From contig OX465598.1 of assembly GCA_950022295.1 (NCBI GenBank), positions 300,712,001-300,776,000 on the forward strand: DNA of 64,000 nt. The letters run 5' to 3'. The notes under the pieces are model-generated. The model made no database searches, was not told where the DNA came from, and worked only from the letters and a program-made list of their open reading frames with translations. Of this stretch, positions 35,776 to 47,386 are shown one piece after another (the first letter of the stretch is position 1; each line of letters opens with the position of its first letter). A program made the translations under genes and the position numbers. The stretch is from Bromus sterilis. Taxonomy: Eukaryota > Streptophyta > Magnoliopsida > Poales > Poaceae.

Positions 35776-36379
35776 ATACAACACCACCAACAAGGGATCT
35801 CGTCCCGAGATCCAGGACGATCCGTGGGAGAGGAGAAGGGGGAAGGAAGAGAGACGACGATCTTCAACACCACCAACAAGGGACTTTGCTCCATGTCGAA
35901 TGGCAAACCTCCGTCGAGAAACTTTCCGCAGGGAGACGACATTGTCGAGAACACGAAACCGTCGGTGTCAACAGGAGGATCGACAACGAAACCTGGTCAA
36001 TGAGATAGTGCTTTTCGACGCAAGTCGTGAAAACACCGGGCAAAAGGAGGGAGGGCAAAGGAAGACCCAGATGATGTCCGAAACCGGAGAAGCTAAAGGT
36101 AGTACATGATTTCCCACCTGAGCTCGGAATCGAGACAATACGCTGCAAGCAAGGCATTGTAACGGTTCCGAAACTCCAAACACTCGAGATCCTAGAGTTT
36201 GAAGGGGACAAGGAGAGAATTTAAAACAGTTACGACACTTGTCCTGACCAGAGCAAGGGAAAGGAGTAAAAAGATTCCTACTCTCTGACAGCTAACTTAG
36301 TAACTACAAAATAGTTTTTTCTAGACTCGACTTCGGCCAGAAAAGGGATCCTACGGTCGGTAAGGCTCTAATACCAAGT
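35776..36379 (-). other. Internal domain of L1 (604 bp, non-coding)
   Basis: This is all that lies between the two LTRs. It has the primer site at its right end and, at the expected PPT position at its left end, a GT-rich tract (TTGGTGGTGTTGTAT on the minus strand) rather than a clean purine run. A 19-mer, CAACACCACCAACAAGGGA, occurs at 35779-35797 and again at 35865-35883. Frames on both strands are short and lack any domain. A packaging signal would be expected here or in the LTR, but I cannot locate one. Confidence 0.8.
36365..36377 (-). promoter_or_regulatory. Primer binding site of L1 (initiator tRNA-Met type)
   Basis: On the minus strand TTGGTATTAGAGC, two bases after the LTR end at 36380. 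It matches the initiator-Met site TGGTATCAGAGC with one C-to-T change. It fixes the element orientation as minus. Confidence 0.85.
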
Positions 36380-39300
36380 TGTAAGGCCCGATATGCGGTA
36401 CTGTTCCAGATCTAGATGTTTCCATCCAGATCCGGGGACGAAGAACATATCGGTCCCACCGCGACATATGACATAGCCGTATGCCCCGGATTTCCAACAT
36501 GATATCACAACATTAGAGATACAAGGATACAACATCGCATACAATCGGCGTACAACTGCCTTAAATACAATACAACAGCGGAAGATACATGTCTGAGGAC
36601 AGACTACAATCAAATGCCTAGTGGCAAAGAGAAAAACATTGATCCCCATAACCACACGGGTCCAGGCCCTCCGCCGGGATCCGCCTAACTAGTCATCGTC
36701 GAGTCTCCACGTGAAACGTCGACCACCGTACCTGTTGTCGATCAAGAACCCTGAATAGAGTTTGGGGGTAGTATCATGAGTACAGAAGTACTCAGCATCC
36801 AAATGTAGTGGTCATCTGACCCAGCAAGGACTTCATCACTCGTCACTCTAGGACAACTAGTAGTTTACGGTAAGGATGGGGTAAGTGGTGAGGTTGCTGC
36901 CGCACTAGCATTTATGAAGTGGCTAACGATCTAGAGAGTAAGGTAAGAAGCCAAGCATTCGATGAGGAATCGCCTCCAACAAGTCTTGCTATCAACTACT
37001 TACGCAAACATAACACCTATCCTATCCTTGTCCTCATCTTCGCATCCCGACGAAGAAGAAGCAGTCAAGGCACACACACGTTGATCAAGTTATATTAAGA
37101 TTATCTCAGTTGTTGTTGTCTATGAACAAGGAGTAGGTCTCAAGTCATCCATAACCATGGACACGGCTTCTCGAAAAGATTTAACCCTGCAGGGGTGTAC
37201 CAACTGCCCATTACAAGGCTCCACACGCACGCCTATCTCTCTCAGTTGCTACCCATCATAGGCAACCATTTTATGATTTAGTTCCGAGAGATCCGAAACG
37301 ACAAGTCCCTTTAACTAACAACGCACAAATCCGGGTGGCCCCCGGGGAGTCGACACCCAATCCAAGAGCCGGCCATGCCCTCGGATCGGACTGTTCCGTA
37401 TGGCTAAGGTCAGGGTTAGAGTCACCTATATAACAGGGGACTTCCCTAGCTCACCAGTGTGGACCAACCAGAGGAACTATGTCTCCGTTGGTCCGGGTTG
37501 TTTCAAAACTGCTGGGGGCCCAACCAAGCGCACACACGGTTTCAAATGGTAAATCAGCTTGTACCACCTCTAGAAATGTTTGGAGCTAGGTAGGTAAGAA
37601 GAGGGGACCCCATAAAATCCCACACGCGGTTAGGCACGCTCAGTCTCAAAACCAATACCCGGAACTCGGGTCCTAGGTGACTCGAATGGAACAAAGCGTC
37701 GGGGCGGGATAGCCTAGACCTTCCATCCTTTGTCGAATATAGTCAACATTATAATAATCATACCATCAACAACAATATAATAATGTGATAGCCCAAACCA
37801 AGGAGTAACAGGGTAACATCGTAGCATCCTAAGCATGCATACTAAGCAGGGGCTGAGCAACGAGCAATAGTAACATAGCAGTACATGGTTTGCTGGGAGG
37901 GGACATGGCTGTATCGGTTTGAAAGAGGTTGTAAACATGTGGTAGGATCAAACTTCGAACCTAACCTAGACTAGCATGCAAACCGCTGGTTGAAATAGAA
38001 TGGATCATAAGTAATGTATAGTCCTTGCCTATTGATAAGTCGGGTTCCGAAGGTGTAGTTGATCGCAAGCTCGCATTATCTCCGAGAGGTACCCGCGGAA
38101 GCACACAAGAGGGTAAATACTGGAAAGCAAAAAACGAGCAAGCATCTATTACTATGAAGCAAACACGAGCAAGCATCAACAAGAAGGCAACACGAGACAT
38201 CGCACCTACCGTCGAGAGCGGTTACTAACAGGTTAACTGGAGTACTCGTCACACACGACGATACCACACATTTATATAGGTTCAAGTTGTTTAGCTACTC
38301 AAGGTGAGAAAGGTTGTTAACATTGCATCTCACTCAAGCATGGCATAGCACACAAACATGGCAAGACGTGAAGCACAAAGTAAACTATCTATGCTAGTCA
38401 ATTTAAGTGAGGAACAATCCTAAACATGGCATAACACTAAGTGCCACACGACAATTAAAAGATTTGGTACTGTTCTGCCCTAAACCATATTTTAGGTTGT
38501 TTAACAACAGCAAACAAAAGCATAAACACAAATTACACGAAAAACTAATCAAGTCACATATCAAGAACACTCCAAACGGAGTTACGGTTAAAAAGATACA
38601 AGCAAAACAAGTTTGGAACACAATCTGTCAACATCACGAAGCACACTTTAGAGCAATGCATAAACAAGATAATGAATGCAAACATGCTCACAAATGATAT
38701 GCAACTAAAGTAAACATGGCAGGGAAGGCATGGCAAAAGGAATCATGCAAAAAGGCATCATGAACAACTAGTTATAGCCCAAGCAAAATGCAATAAAACA
38801 TTACTGGTCTAGGACTTAGTGTAAATCAGAGAAACATGGCAGAAACTGTTATTTTTATGTTGTACAAACAGGAGCAAAATTATATGCAAAAGTACAGCAA
38901 CATGGCATAGCAATACATGGGCATGAAGTAGACATGATGATGATCAGGTACAAACAAGAATCAAGGTCATAGGCATCACAGATCAAAAGATATTAAGCAT
39001 GCAACATGGCATCGGAACGTTACAGACTTAGATAAAAACAGATGTGGCTGTCAACAACAGCAGCATAGCAACATTGGAGCTAAAAATAACTATGACCAGT
39101 AATGCAACAATAACAATGCAATACATGTAATAGAAGTAGACATGATGCTTAACAGTATGCAAAAAGAATCAATGCAATAGGCCTCATGGATGTGTCACAA
39201 TCATCAATCAAACTTGCAATAAAATAACAACAGCAGCACATAACATCAATTAGTAGCAGTTTAACGGCCTAATGCCGACTTCAACACAAATTAACAACAT

Positions 39301-40723
39301 CAAGATGACCTCAAATCAAAATACTCACAAAAGATGAACTGAAGTATACACAATTCTAAGCAATTTTCCTTTTGGGCGCAACGTCATCCGAGCTACGGAT
39401 TACTTGCAAAACTACTCGCAAAATAGCATCAGCAGTACAAAATAAAAGACTTAGAAATATTTACAGGGCGTGGGAGGAAAAAAATGGCACGGGACTCACC
39501 ACTGGGCTCGGTCCAAGTTGGCCTAGCGGATCTGGCCGGACTGGGCAGAGGCACCTGGGCCGCACGGTGGGCTGTGGGAACGCTGGCAGGCCGGCCCAGC
39601 CACGGTGGCTGGAGGCAGGGCGCGTCCTGGCCGTCTCTGGCCGCGACGGCGCGTGCTCGCCGGCCGGCGGCGGCTGCGCGGCGCCGTTCACCGGAGCGGG
39701 GCGGAGCCAGGGGCACGAGAGGTGGCTGGATCCAGTCGGCCCTCGCCGGATCCAGGCGACGGCAGAGTAGATCGAGGTCGGCCATGGCGTTGCGCGAGCT
39801 CCGGCGACAGGAGCTTCCTCCATGGCGCGGCGGCGACCTGCTGCAGGGGAGAAGGGAGGGCGTCGGTGAGGACAGAGGAGGGAGAGGAGGAGCGCGAGGG
39901 GCTAGCTCACCGGCGCGGCGGATCCGGCGCAAAGCTTGCCGGCGTAGAGCGCGCAGCGGCACAGGTCTCCATGGGAGGCGGCGGCGCGAGGTGCTGCGGG
40001 CGGCGCGGCCCGGTTCGGCCCGGCGGCGGCTGGATCGGGACCTCGGGGCCCGGTTCGCCTGTGCTGGAGGTTTGTGGAGCTGGGGGAGCTATCTGAGCCG
40101 TAGATCGCTGGATCTGACGGACAGAAACACCTGGGGCTAGGGTTTTTCGGATTTGGGGGCAAATTGGAGAAAATCTGGGAATTTGGAGGGGGGTGGCTGC
40201 AATTTGGTGCCTAGGGAAACCCTAGAAAGAGGTGGGAGTGTGGTGGTCTTTATATAGTCCCGGTGGCTGGCAGTTTGCAAAAACATCCCCGGTTTTTCTC
40301 TCGCGTGCGCGGTGTTTACGTTTCTGACCGTCGGGGGTCCGCAGGACCTCCGATTCGGGTAAAACTTCGAACTGCGCGATCAGCGCGTTGAGCCGGCGGC
40401 GTTCACCTCGCGTTGGAACCGTTCCGAGAAAACTTTCCGGCGCGCTATAAAAATAACCCGTTTAATTATAAAACGGGGTTTTTCGTTCCGTTGGCTGCGG
40501 CTGGTCTTGTGCGGTTTTCGCGACGGTGATCGGGTGAAACCCGGTGTCGCAAAGGTATAGTGTCAGGGTGGCAAGGTTCGGTCTCTGTCCGGTACGAGAT
40601 AAGAGGGGGGAAATAATCGCCGATCGATAAATCGGGGATGCAAACACCGTAGACAAATCAGACAATCAAACAATTCGCACCGAAAACAAAATTTTTAATT
40701 TTTGTGAAATCTGGGTTCTTACA
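36380..40723 (-). repeat. 5' LTR of L1 (4344 bp)
   Basis: Minus-strand start TGTAAGAACCCAG at 40723, end CCTTACA at 36380, followed by the primer site. It parallels 31429-35775 base for base apart from scattered differences. The GC-rich block lies at about 39470-40130 and the TATA box near 40249-40257. Confidence 0.92.
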
Positions 40724-41929
40724 GTAAGATTCTTAAACAAAGCAGGAGATGGCGCGTACGGCACACCGACATCAATTTGAATCTTAGTTGTGCGCAAAGT
40801 AGGGCCAGTAGTAGGCTGGTTGGCTGGCGCAGCGTCGAGCTTGGTCGACACCTTGATATCTTCAGCTGTAACATCATCTCCTTGTGCGGGATGCAACACT
40901 TTGGTCTGCAGGTCAGGGGGTAAAACTGAAGACTAGAAAGCAACTTTTTTTTGCGGGTTCTGACATAGTGGATGTTGTTGCTACATGTTTCGGTGGACTT
41001 TTCCTGGCAGTGGAAACATTTAAAGCACCCTCAACGGTGACACCGGCAGACTTTTCAGCTGCAACAGCACCCGGGGCGGCAAGAACAGTGCCCTGGCTCC
41101 TCTTCTGCACATAAAAACAATGAGCTTCCTCCGTGTGGGCAATGCTTTCAACAGCCACTCCCTCATCAAATAGGGTTGAAGCAGGTACATAGACAACATC
41201 TGTTTTTTTGCATGTCGGCGTGCCGTCATGTGGCAACTTCTTTCGGACATTGGCGTTTGGTGCGTCATCATTTGGCAACTTATTTTTGGGAATGATAGTG
41301 TCAGGGACAATAGGTGACAATGTAGCTTCTGATAACTTCCTCTTCTCAGCATCCTCTAATTCTCCCTGCAAACCAACTATGAGGATCGGTGTCGTTGTGG
41401 ATGCGGAAAAAGCGTCTCTCGGTGACAGAAGAAAAGGCACAACCTCCTTCCTATGTCCTGAAACAGAGTCATCGTTGCCAGATCCGCCTCCCAAACCAGT
41501 GGTAACATCTTTTGCGGCGTCAGTGGTGGGCCCATCAATAGCCACGGAGCTAGACGCATCTACATTGTTGGCCCCTGTCGTTGCTTCAGCATGAGGTTTC
41601 TTATTTGATGTGGTTGTTGCCACAAGATTTTTGGACAATTTCTTCAGTGGGATATTCTTTTTCACTACGGCATTATCTGGCTTCTTTGATCTGCAATTCG
41701 AACATAGTCGTGATGAAAAGGTCGCATGATAAAAAGAAGAGGAATTGTAAACTTAGAAGAATCGATCCATTTTCCCAATAGTTAGCAAAAATTGGCACTT
41801 AGTATATCTAAAAAACATTGACAACAATGTCAACTGTGTATGATCATAAGGAGATCATTGTGTAATAGGAAATCTCTTTTTTATTGTAGTAATTAGTAGT
41901 GAATGCAAAATTGATGTGTTTGTTGTAGT

Positions 41930-42110
41930 ATTGTTGCCACGGTTGCCATATTGAAACTGCCAGGTAAGTGTCACAAGAATTGCCATGGTTTCCATATACA
42001 AACTACCTAGGATGTGTCACAAGAATTTCCATGTGTGTTCTAATATAATTGCCATGTTTATTATGCAAAAAACTTCGATGCAAGTGACATAAGAATTGAC
42101 ATGTGGTTTT
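41930..42110. repeat. AAATTGCCATG-type repeats in a T1 intron
   Basis: Several TTGCCATG/TTTCCATG cores (e.g. AAGAATTGCCATGG, AAGAATTTCCATGTG, TATAATTGCCATG) spaced tens of bases apart between exons E8 and E7. They are less regular than the arrays at 30811 and 43896. Confidence 0.6.
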
Positions 42111-42929
42111 ATAAAAGATGCAAGCTCATAAGAACAAAATGGTACCTCTTCCCATCCTTCACATTTGCTTGTCGATCGACAGGGTCACCCATGTTGGACG
42201 TTGCTGCCCGAGGAGAGGACCATGTGGCCATACGAACACCGTCAGCGACAAGAGAGGATTTTTTTAGACGGTCGGACGACCTGCAAGGTGCGTCAGCGGT
42301 TTTCTTCACCCCGCCAGCGGTCGCCCTCACTATGAAAACAGAAACCAAAAGAAAGGATGAACAATTAGAAAAATAACTTGTAGGCGACAAAAGTACTAGC
42401 TGCTTAAGAATGAATTAATGAAACAAGTAGAACAAACCTCCTTCTAGCGGCAACAGCGTCTATCCTTTGCTTCTTGATAACATCCTACTGATGAACATCC
42501 TTGGGCTCGCTTGCCCTTTTCTCACATGGACCAAGGACGTCATGGTTGGTATCATTGAGGTTGTCATCTGAACCTTGGAGGGACTCAGCAAAAGGGATAT
42601 CCATATTGAAACCAAAAGGATCTTCCTGCGTTTCTGGCAACTCCCGAGAGCTGTTGTAATCGTGACGCGATCGACCACCAGTACGTCGATTTGGACGAGC
42701 ACCTACGGCGCCAGCAAACTGCCTTGCTGCTTCATCACCATCACCGTCAGACATTGAAGTCCACCCAAGCACAAGATTGCCAAGAAGTCCGGACATGCCA
42801 GACATAAAATCCCCAATGAGGTTCTCATCTTTTCCCCTCGCCTGGTAACAATTGAACATAAAAAAATGGTCAGAATGTTGGAGCATAACCGAAAAGTATG
42901 GAGAAACAACGGAAAATGTAGGTGACATA

Positions 42930-43290
42930 ATAATAGTAGAAGGTTTTATTTCAAAGTTTAACTACAAAATTGCCTTAAGCTATGCCATGAAATTTCCATC
43001 TATGAATTGCTCAAATTAGCTTTTGAAACATTGATGAGGTTGCGTGTCAAGCAATGAATTTCAAGTCTAAACTTAGCTGTGGTTAAAATCATAGAAATTG
43101 CCATCTATGTGTAACTCAATTTACCATCCAATATTAACTGAAATTGCCTAGTTGAAAAATGTCGCATAATTTTTTCGCATACAAGTTTGAGAAAAATAGT
43201 TCACCATACACAAGTAACTAGAATTGCCATCAAAATAAGCACACGGAAAACTTAACAATTTCTTTCGCATGGCTATGTTGTAAACTTAAA
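42930..43290 (-). other. Intron of T1 with scattered repeat cores
   Basis: About 360 bp between E6 and E5. It is AT-rich with several decayed TTGCC/TTTCCATC cores and no open frame of note. Confidence 0.55.
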
Positions 43291-43895
43291 TTACCTACAA
43301 TGAACAAGATGGGTTTGAGTGCACGTCCATCCAATTTGAGAAATTTTGTGTCCCACCAAAGAAGTTGTAGTCAATGGAATGCCTGGCCATTAGCTGAAAC
43401 GAAACAAATACCAATTAAGAGGTTATGTGAAACATATACATCAAAAACAGATGCAAAACACACACATAAAGCATCATGAAAACTAAGAAGACTGACCTGC
43501 GAACTCTCACTCTTCCTATCTGCAGTAAGAACTAACTTCACTTACTTGTTGTTCCAAGAAGATACCGCAAATAGTCCTGCACGAGGTGGGCCGGATTTCC
43601 CAAATATAACCTTTGAGATGTCAAGCTTGTCGACATACATAAGCTGCAAAAAAAAGTACACATGTTTCAAGAATAAGTGAGAAAAGATAAAACAGAAATG
43701 TAAAGACAGAGGAAAAACCACTAAAAGAGTAGCAAAACAAATGGTAAACTTGCCATCAGGTAGAGTCGACTTCCTTTCTCGTGCATATTCTTGGAAAAAG
43801 GTTCGTGAATGAAGTCGGCAATAAATTTACACCAATTCATGATCTTGACATCAGATATTTTTTCCTGATGGAACAAAAAGTAAAAATGGTTAGAG

Positions 43896-44135
43896 AACAC
43901 TTAAAATTTCCATGTAGTTTGTTCTAAAAATGCCATGCAACATTAAATGAAATTGCCATGCAGAAATTACTGAAATTGTCATGCAGTATGTACTGAAATT
44001 GCCATACAGAAATAACTGAAATTGCCATGCAGTTTGTACTTAAATTGCTAAGCAGAAATAACTGAAATTGGCATGTAGCATGTACTGAAATTGCCATGCG
44101 TCAGTAACTAAAATTGCCATGCATCAACTACTAAC
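43896..44135. repeat. Imperfect ~25-bp tandem repeats, core ACTGAAATTGCCATGCAG (T1 intron)
   Basis: About nine or ten units in 240 bp, e.g. TACTGAAATTGCCATACAG, AACTGAAATTGCCATGCAG and AACTAAAATTGCCATGCATC, with a period of about 25 bp. The last ~60 bp recur almost exactly at 45105-45165. Confidence 0.85.
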
Positions 44136-44869
44136 TATGCTAAGAACACCAACTACTGATAAAAAGGAGAAAGCGTTGTCACAAATAATGATAAAGTAGA
44201 ATATGTGACCTACCAGTATAGGAAACATCTGCTTCTTGGCCGTGTCAATGTGGTAGGCGCAAAAACAGTTGATAGCAGGAGCAGAAGAACCTTCCTCTTA
44301 AAAACATCGTCACTGGTGTGCATTTCGCCAATTGATTTTGCAAGACTTCTTGTGAGTGGGATGGAATCTTTGCCAGGGAACAGGCGCTCATGCGCGTCAT
44401 TATCCACCCTGTACGGCACAACCACTGTACCCTTCGGGACACCTAGGTTCTCGAAAACAGATTCTTCATCCAGAAGTAGCCTCCCGCGGCCAGGAATCAC
44501 AAATTCCCTCGACTTGGGTTCGTATATTGAACCAAGCCATTCGCACATAGGATGTACCAAGTTGCTGCACTTAACATCCAGCATTGATTTCATGCCCATG
44601 TCTACGACAACCTGTTTCTGATTGTCATCAAAATCTTTTATGAGCTCCGTAAACATCTTGTGTGAACCCCTGTTATGGGATGGTTTCTACATGAAGATCA
44701 ACAAAAGTAGTCAAAAACAATGAGTGAAACAAAAAAATGAACAGTTCAGTATACATGAAGATGGAAAATGTAAATTGCACTTCATGCGCACCTCCTTCGC
44801 AGTCTTCCGCCCAACAGCAACATCAGGATCCATGAAATCGTCTCCGTCGGAATCATTTGATCGCACCAT

Positions 44870-46253
44870 GATTCTGTGAAATTAGGAAATCTGATGCAAG
44901 GCGAAATTAGGATGTCAATTTTGGATAGTACTCATATTGTAAGGCCTAGAGACATGGCAATTAGGAAGGATGACCAAACACAAAGTATATTAGGGTATTG
45001 ACAGGGACATGCAACATTAAGTGAAATTTCCATGACGTTTCTAATAATATTGCCATGCAGAAGTAACTGAAATTGACATGCATAATTGACTGAAATTGCC
45101 ATGTAGCATATACTGAAATTGCCATGCATCAGTAACTAAAATTTCCATGCATCAACTACTAGGATGGTAATTTTGCATAGTTCTTATATTCTAAAGCCAA
45201 TTGACATGGAAATTAGGAAGGATGACAAAAACAAAATATATTAGGGCATGGAAGTGACGATTTTGTAAAAAGTTACACAAGTTTTAGTGTGTGGACAAGG
45301 TAAATGAAAGGGACATGCAAATACACAATGACTACTGCCATTCACATGGCAAATGTTGGCGCAGAAAACTAGTTGTGGGGCTATAAAATTGCGTTACAGG
45401 GATGCGATAGTCGCAACGCAGTAGGCCTTGAAATTTCAATTCAGGAAACCCAAAAATGTCTGAATTATGAGCACATGGAAATTTTCATGCATATAACTAA
45501 ATGTAGGCGTTGAACATGGAAATTCAACGGGAAACGGTGTACAGAACGAAGTAGGGCATGAAATGGCAAATTTCCATAGTACTCAAGTACTTAGGGTTAG
45601 GACATGGCAATTCTGATTTCTGCCATGTACCACAATAGGCCATGAACAAGGCAATTTTGGCACATATAACAACTTGTAGGTGTTGAACATGGCAATTTTA
45701 CATCATAGTGCTCAGGTATTTAAGGCTGGGACATGGCAATTGAGGGTCAAAAACCCACAATGTATTTGGCTATTTACATGGCAATTTTGGGACAGAAAAC
45801 AAGTTATAGTGCTTCAACTTGGCAATTCAAGGGGAAATGCTAGTCACAAAATAAATCAGGGCATGAGCATGTCAAATTTGGGATGCGACTCACTGATGCT
45901 CATGGCAAAAACAGTAAAGCATAGAAGGAAATTTTAGAAAAAAACCATCGGAATTAAGGCGCCAACACAAAAAGGGGGATCTGACCCCTACGGGATTCCC
46001 TTGAACAACAACAGCCCCCTGCAGATGAGAAATTAGAATTTAATCGTTGGTTGCTAACTAGGGCAACCATACGAAATGCGGTTAGTCGGTGTAGACAATG
46101 CTGTCCTCTCCCACCAATCCAGGCTCGTAGGAGATCCAAAACACTCGTGGAGAAGTGAATCTTAAGCCACACCCGCCCCGCCGGAGTACGAGGAGCGCGA
46201 CGACAAAAACGAGGGGGAAAACCAGAAAACTGAGGAATAAGAGAGGGGGAGAG
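44870..46253 (-). other. T1 5' flank: repeat-rich, no gene
   Basis: Upstream of the presumed T1 start codon. An approximately 240-bp segment is repeated in tandem: ACATGGCAATTAGGAAGGATGAC near 44952 and ACATGGAAATTAGGAAGGATGAC near 45206. Many AAATTGCCATG cores occur in one orientation at 45015-45165, and then mostly in the opposite orientation (CATGGCAATTTT) at 45340-45880. The last 150 bp (46100-46250) is GC-rich and could hold the T1 promoter or leader, but I see no clear TATA box. Element G begins at 46254. Confidence 0.6.
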
Positions 46254-47094
46254 TGTCGGGGGAATGACACCCGGGTAGGGTCACCTAGGGGAAATAGTTC
46301 ATCAAAGCAGAGATCGCCGACCTAATGTTCACTGATCTAATCAAGGCCGAGCTAAACAAGAGTAACCAAGAAGTGGGCCGAACTGTTCCAAGTGAGGGCC
46401 GATTGCCCCAGAGAAGGTGCAATCGGCCTCATCCAGGAGCATCCGGCCGAATTAAGAAGAGCAGCATCCGATCAGAGGTCTAGGTCGGACACCTGGTACA
46501 AGAGCATTCAAAGCGCAATCCCTGAAGATCGGGACTGTCAGAGGCGTGCGGTCTCCTCCAGCGCCGATCATGCGGACAGGCCGACAGGACTAAGTGTCTA
46601 GCCTCACTTTTCACTACCGAGGTCTACGGATAGCAGTATGGCGAGCCGCAAGTCTACACCGGGTCATCCGGAGAAGCACGATGTTAGGTCCCTAGCCGAT
46701 CTGAGACAGACATCTGGGCCCTTCCTCTTGTGTATTTACTTTTTACCCCGGGCTCGGCCTATAAGAGCCCCGGGTACCCCTCCTGCGTGGGGGACGACGG
46801 AGCAGTTATTGCAATCTCACCCACCATAGAGAGATCAAGAAGAGAGTAGAGACCAGAGGCCCTCTTCTTCTTCCTCTCACACAGATCAACGAGCATTCAT
46901 TGTAGCCAGAGTTATTGCATATAGGTAGCTCGGCAGGACTAGGGGTGTTATCTCTACGGAGAGCCCCGAACCTGGGTACATCGTGGTGTCTCACCGTGTG
47001 TTCCCATTCTCGCTTCCGGTACCAGCGACACTAACCTCGGTCTGTCCCCCTCTTTAGCCATCCCCATGGCATCTGCCGTTACATACCGACGACA
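46254..47094 (+). repeat. 5' LTR of G
   Basis: Starts TGTCGGGGGAATGACACCC next to T1 sequence and ends near ...CCGACGACA, directly before the primer site. TATAAGAG at 46760-46767 in a CCCGGGCTCGGCC context is a likely TATA box. No second copy lies in the window, so the ends are inferred from the TG/CA and primer-site rules. Confidence 0.75.
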
Positions 47095-47115
47095 GTTGGC
47101 GCCCACCGTGGGGCA
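47095..47115 (+). promoter_or_regulatory. Primer binding site of G
   Basis: GTTGGCGCCCACCGTGGGGC begins immediately after the LTR. This is the site typical of Tat/RIRE2-type gypsy elements. I do not assign the tRNA with certainty. Confidence 0.8.
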
Positions 47116-47386
47116 GGCCGAGGCGTCGACTGGAGTTCTGATCCGGACGGGACCATCATCTGCATCGCGCGTGCGCTTCGCCTCCGGCCTAGTGATGAGG
47201 AGCGGAGCGTGGGACTTTGTCATCGACAACGCCTCGCGGTTTGGGGCTGGAATGCCTCTACCGCGCGGCGTCATCATCCCTTTCGGCGGACATCGCGTCT
47301 TCGTCGCAGCACTCCCTGGCGTGTTTCCCAGGGAGGTTCGGGTGTTTTCTGAGCTCACGGATCCGCTGTAAGGAGGGCCGGATGCC

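Larger units (their letters stand above)
31429..40723 (-). mobile_element. L1: non-autonomous LTR element with 4.3-kb LTRs and a 0.6-kb internal domain
   Basis: The element is bounded by a perfect target duplication GTAAG (31424-31428 and 40724-40728) inside a T1 exon. LTRs are 31429-35775 and 36380-40723 (4347 and 4344 bp), and only 35776-36379 lies between them. In element orientation it starts TGTAAGAACCCAG, ends GGGCCTTACA, and has an initiator-Met-type primer site right after the 5' LTR. No gag or pol exists. It is LARD-like (large LTR, non-coding interior), but the interior is far shorter than the roughly 3.5 kb described for barley Sukkula-type LARDs. I cannot name the family. Confidence 0.92.
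40724..44869 (-). pseudogene. T1 block A: N-terminal and middle exons of the Ulp1-like gene
   Basis: Minus-strand exons, borders read by eye. E1 44792-44869 starts MVRSNDSDGDDFMDPD. E2 44214-44686 contains CEWLGSIYEPKSREFVIPGR and ESVFENLGVPKGTVVVPY. E3 43754-43864 contains MNWCKFIADFIHEPFSKNMH. E4 43497-43643 contains LMYVDKLDISKVIFGKSGPP. E5 about 43295-43393 contains DYNFFGGTQNFSNWMD. E6 42437-42841 contains FMSGMSGLLGNLVLGWTSMS. E7 is about 42150-42329. E8 about 40724-41700 is Thr/Ser/Lys-rich and apparently disordered. E2-E4 match the N-terminal region typical of plant Ulp1-domain proteins related to the plant mobile domain/DUF1985 group. In-frame stops (TAA 43542-43544, TAG 42485-42487) and the L1 insertion disable it. 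Block B then block C continue the gene. Confidence 0.75.

Noticed and set aside
31429..40723. Naming L1 as the barley LARD Sukkula
   Set aside because: The LTR size is similar, but as I recall Sukkula LTRs start TGTCACGCCC, unlike TGTAAGAACCC/TGTAACAGCCC here, and the internal domain is far shorter. The family is left unnamed.
43497..43519. 23-bp micro-exon in T1
   Set aside because: Reading straight on from exon E4 gives a better, family-like sequence (VKLVLTADRKSES) after a single TAA, so a nonsense mutation is the simpler explanation.
47066..47371. 101-codon ORF across the end of the G LTR and its primer site
   Set aside because: It spans the LTR/PBS junction, where no protein is encoded in LTR elements, and has no domain.
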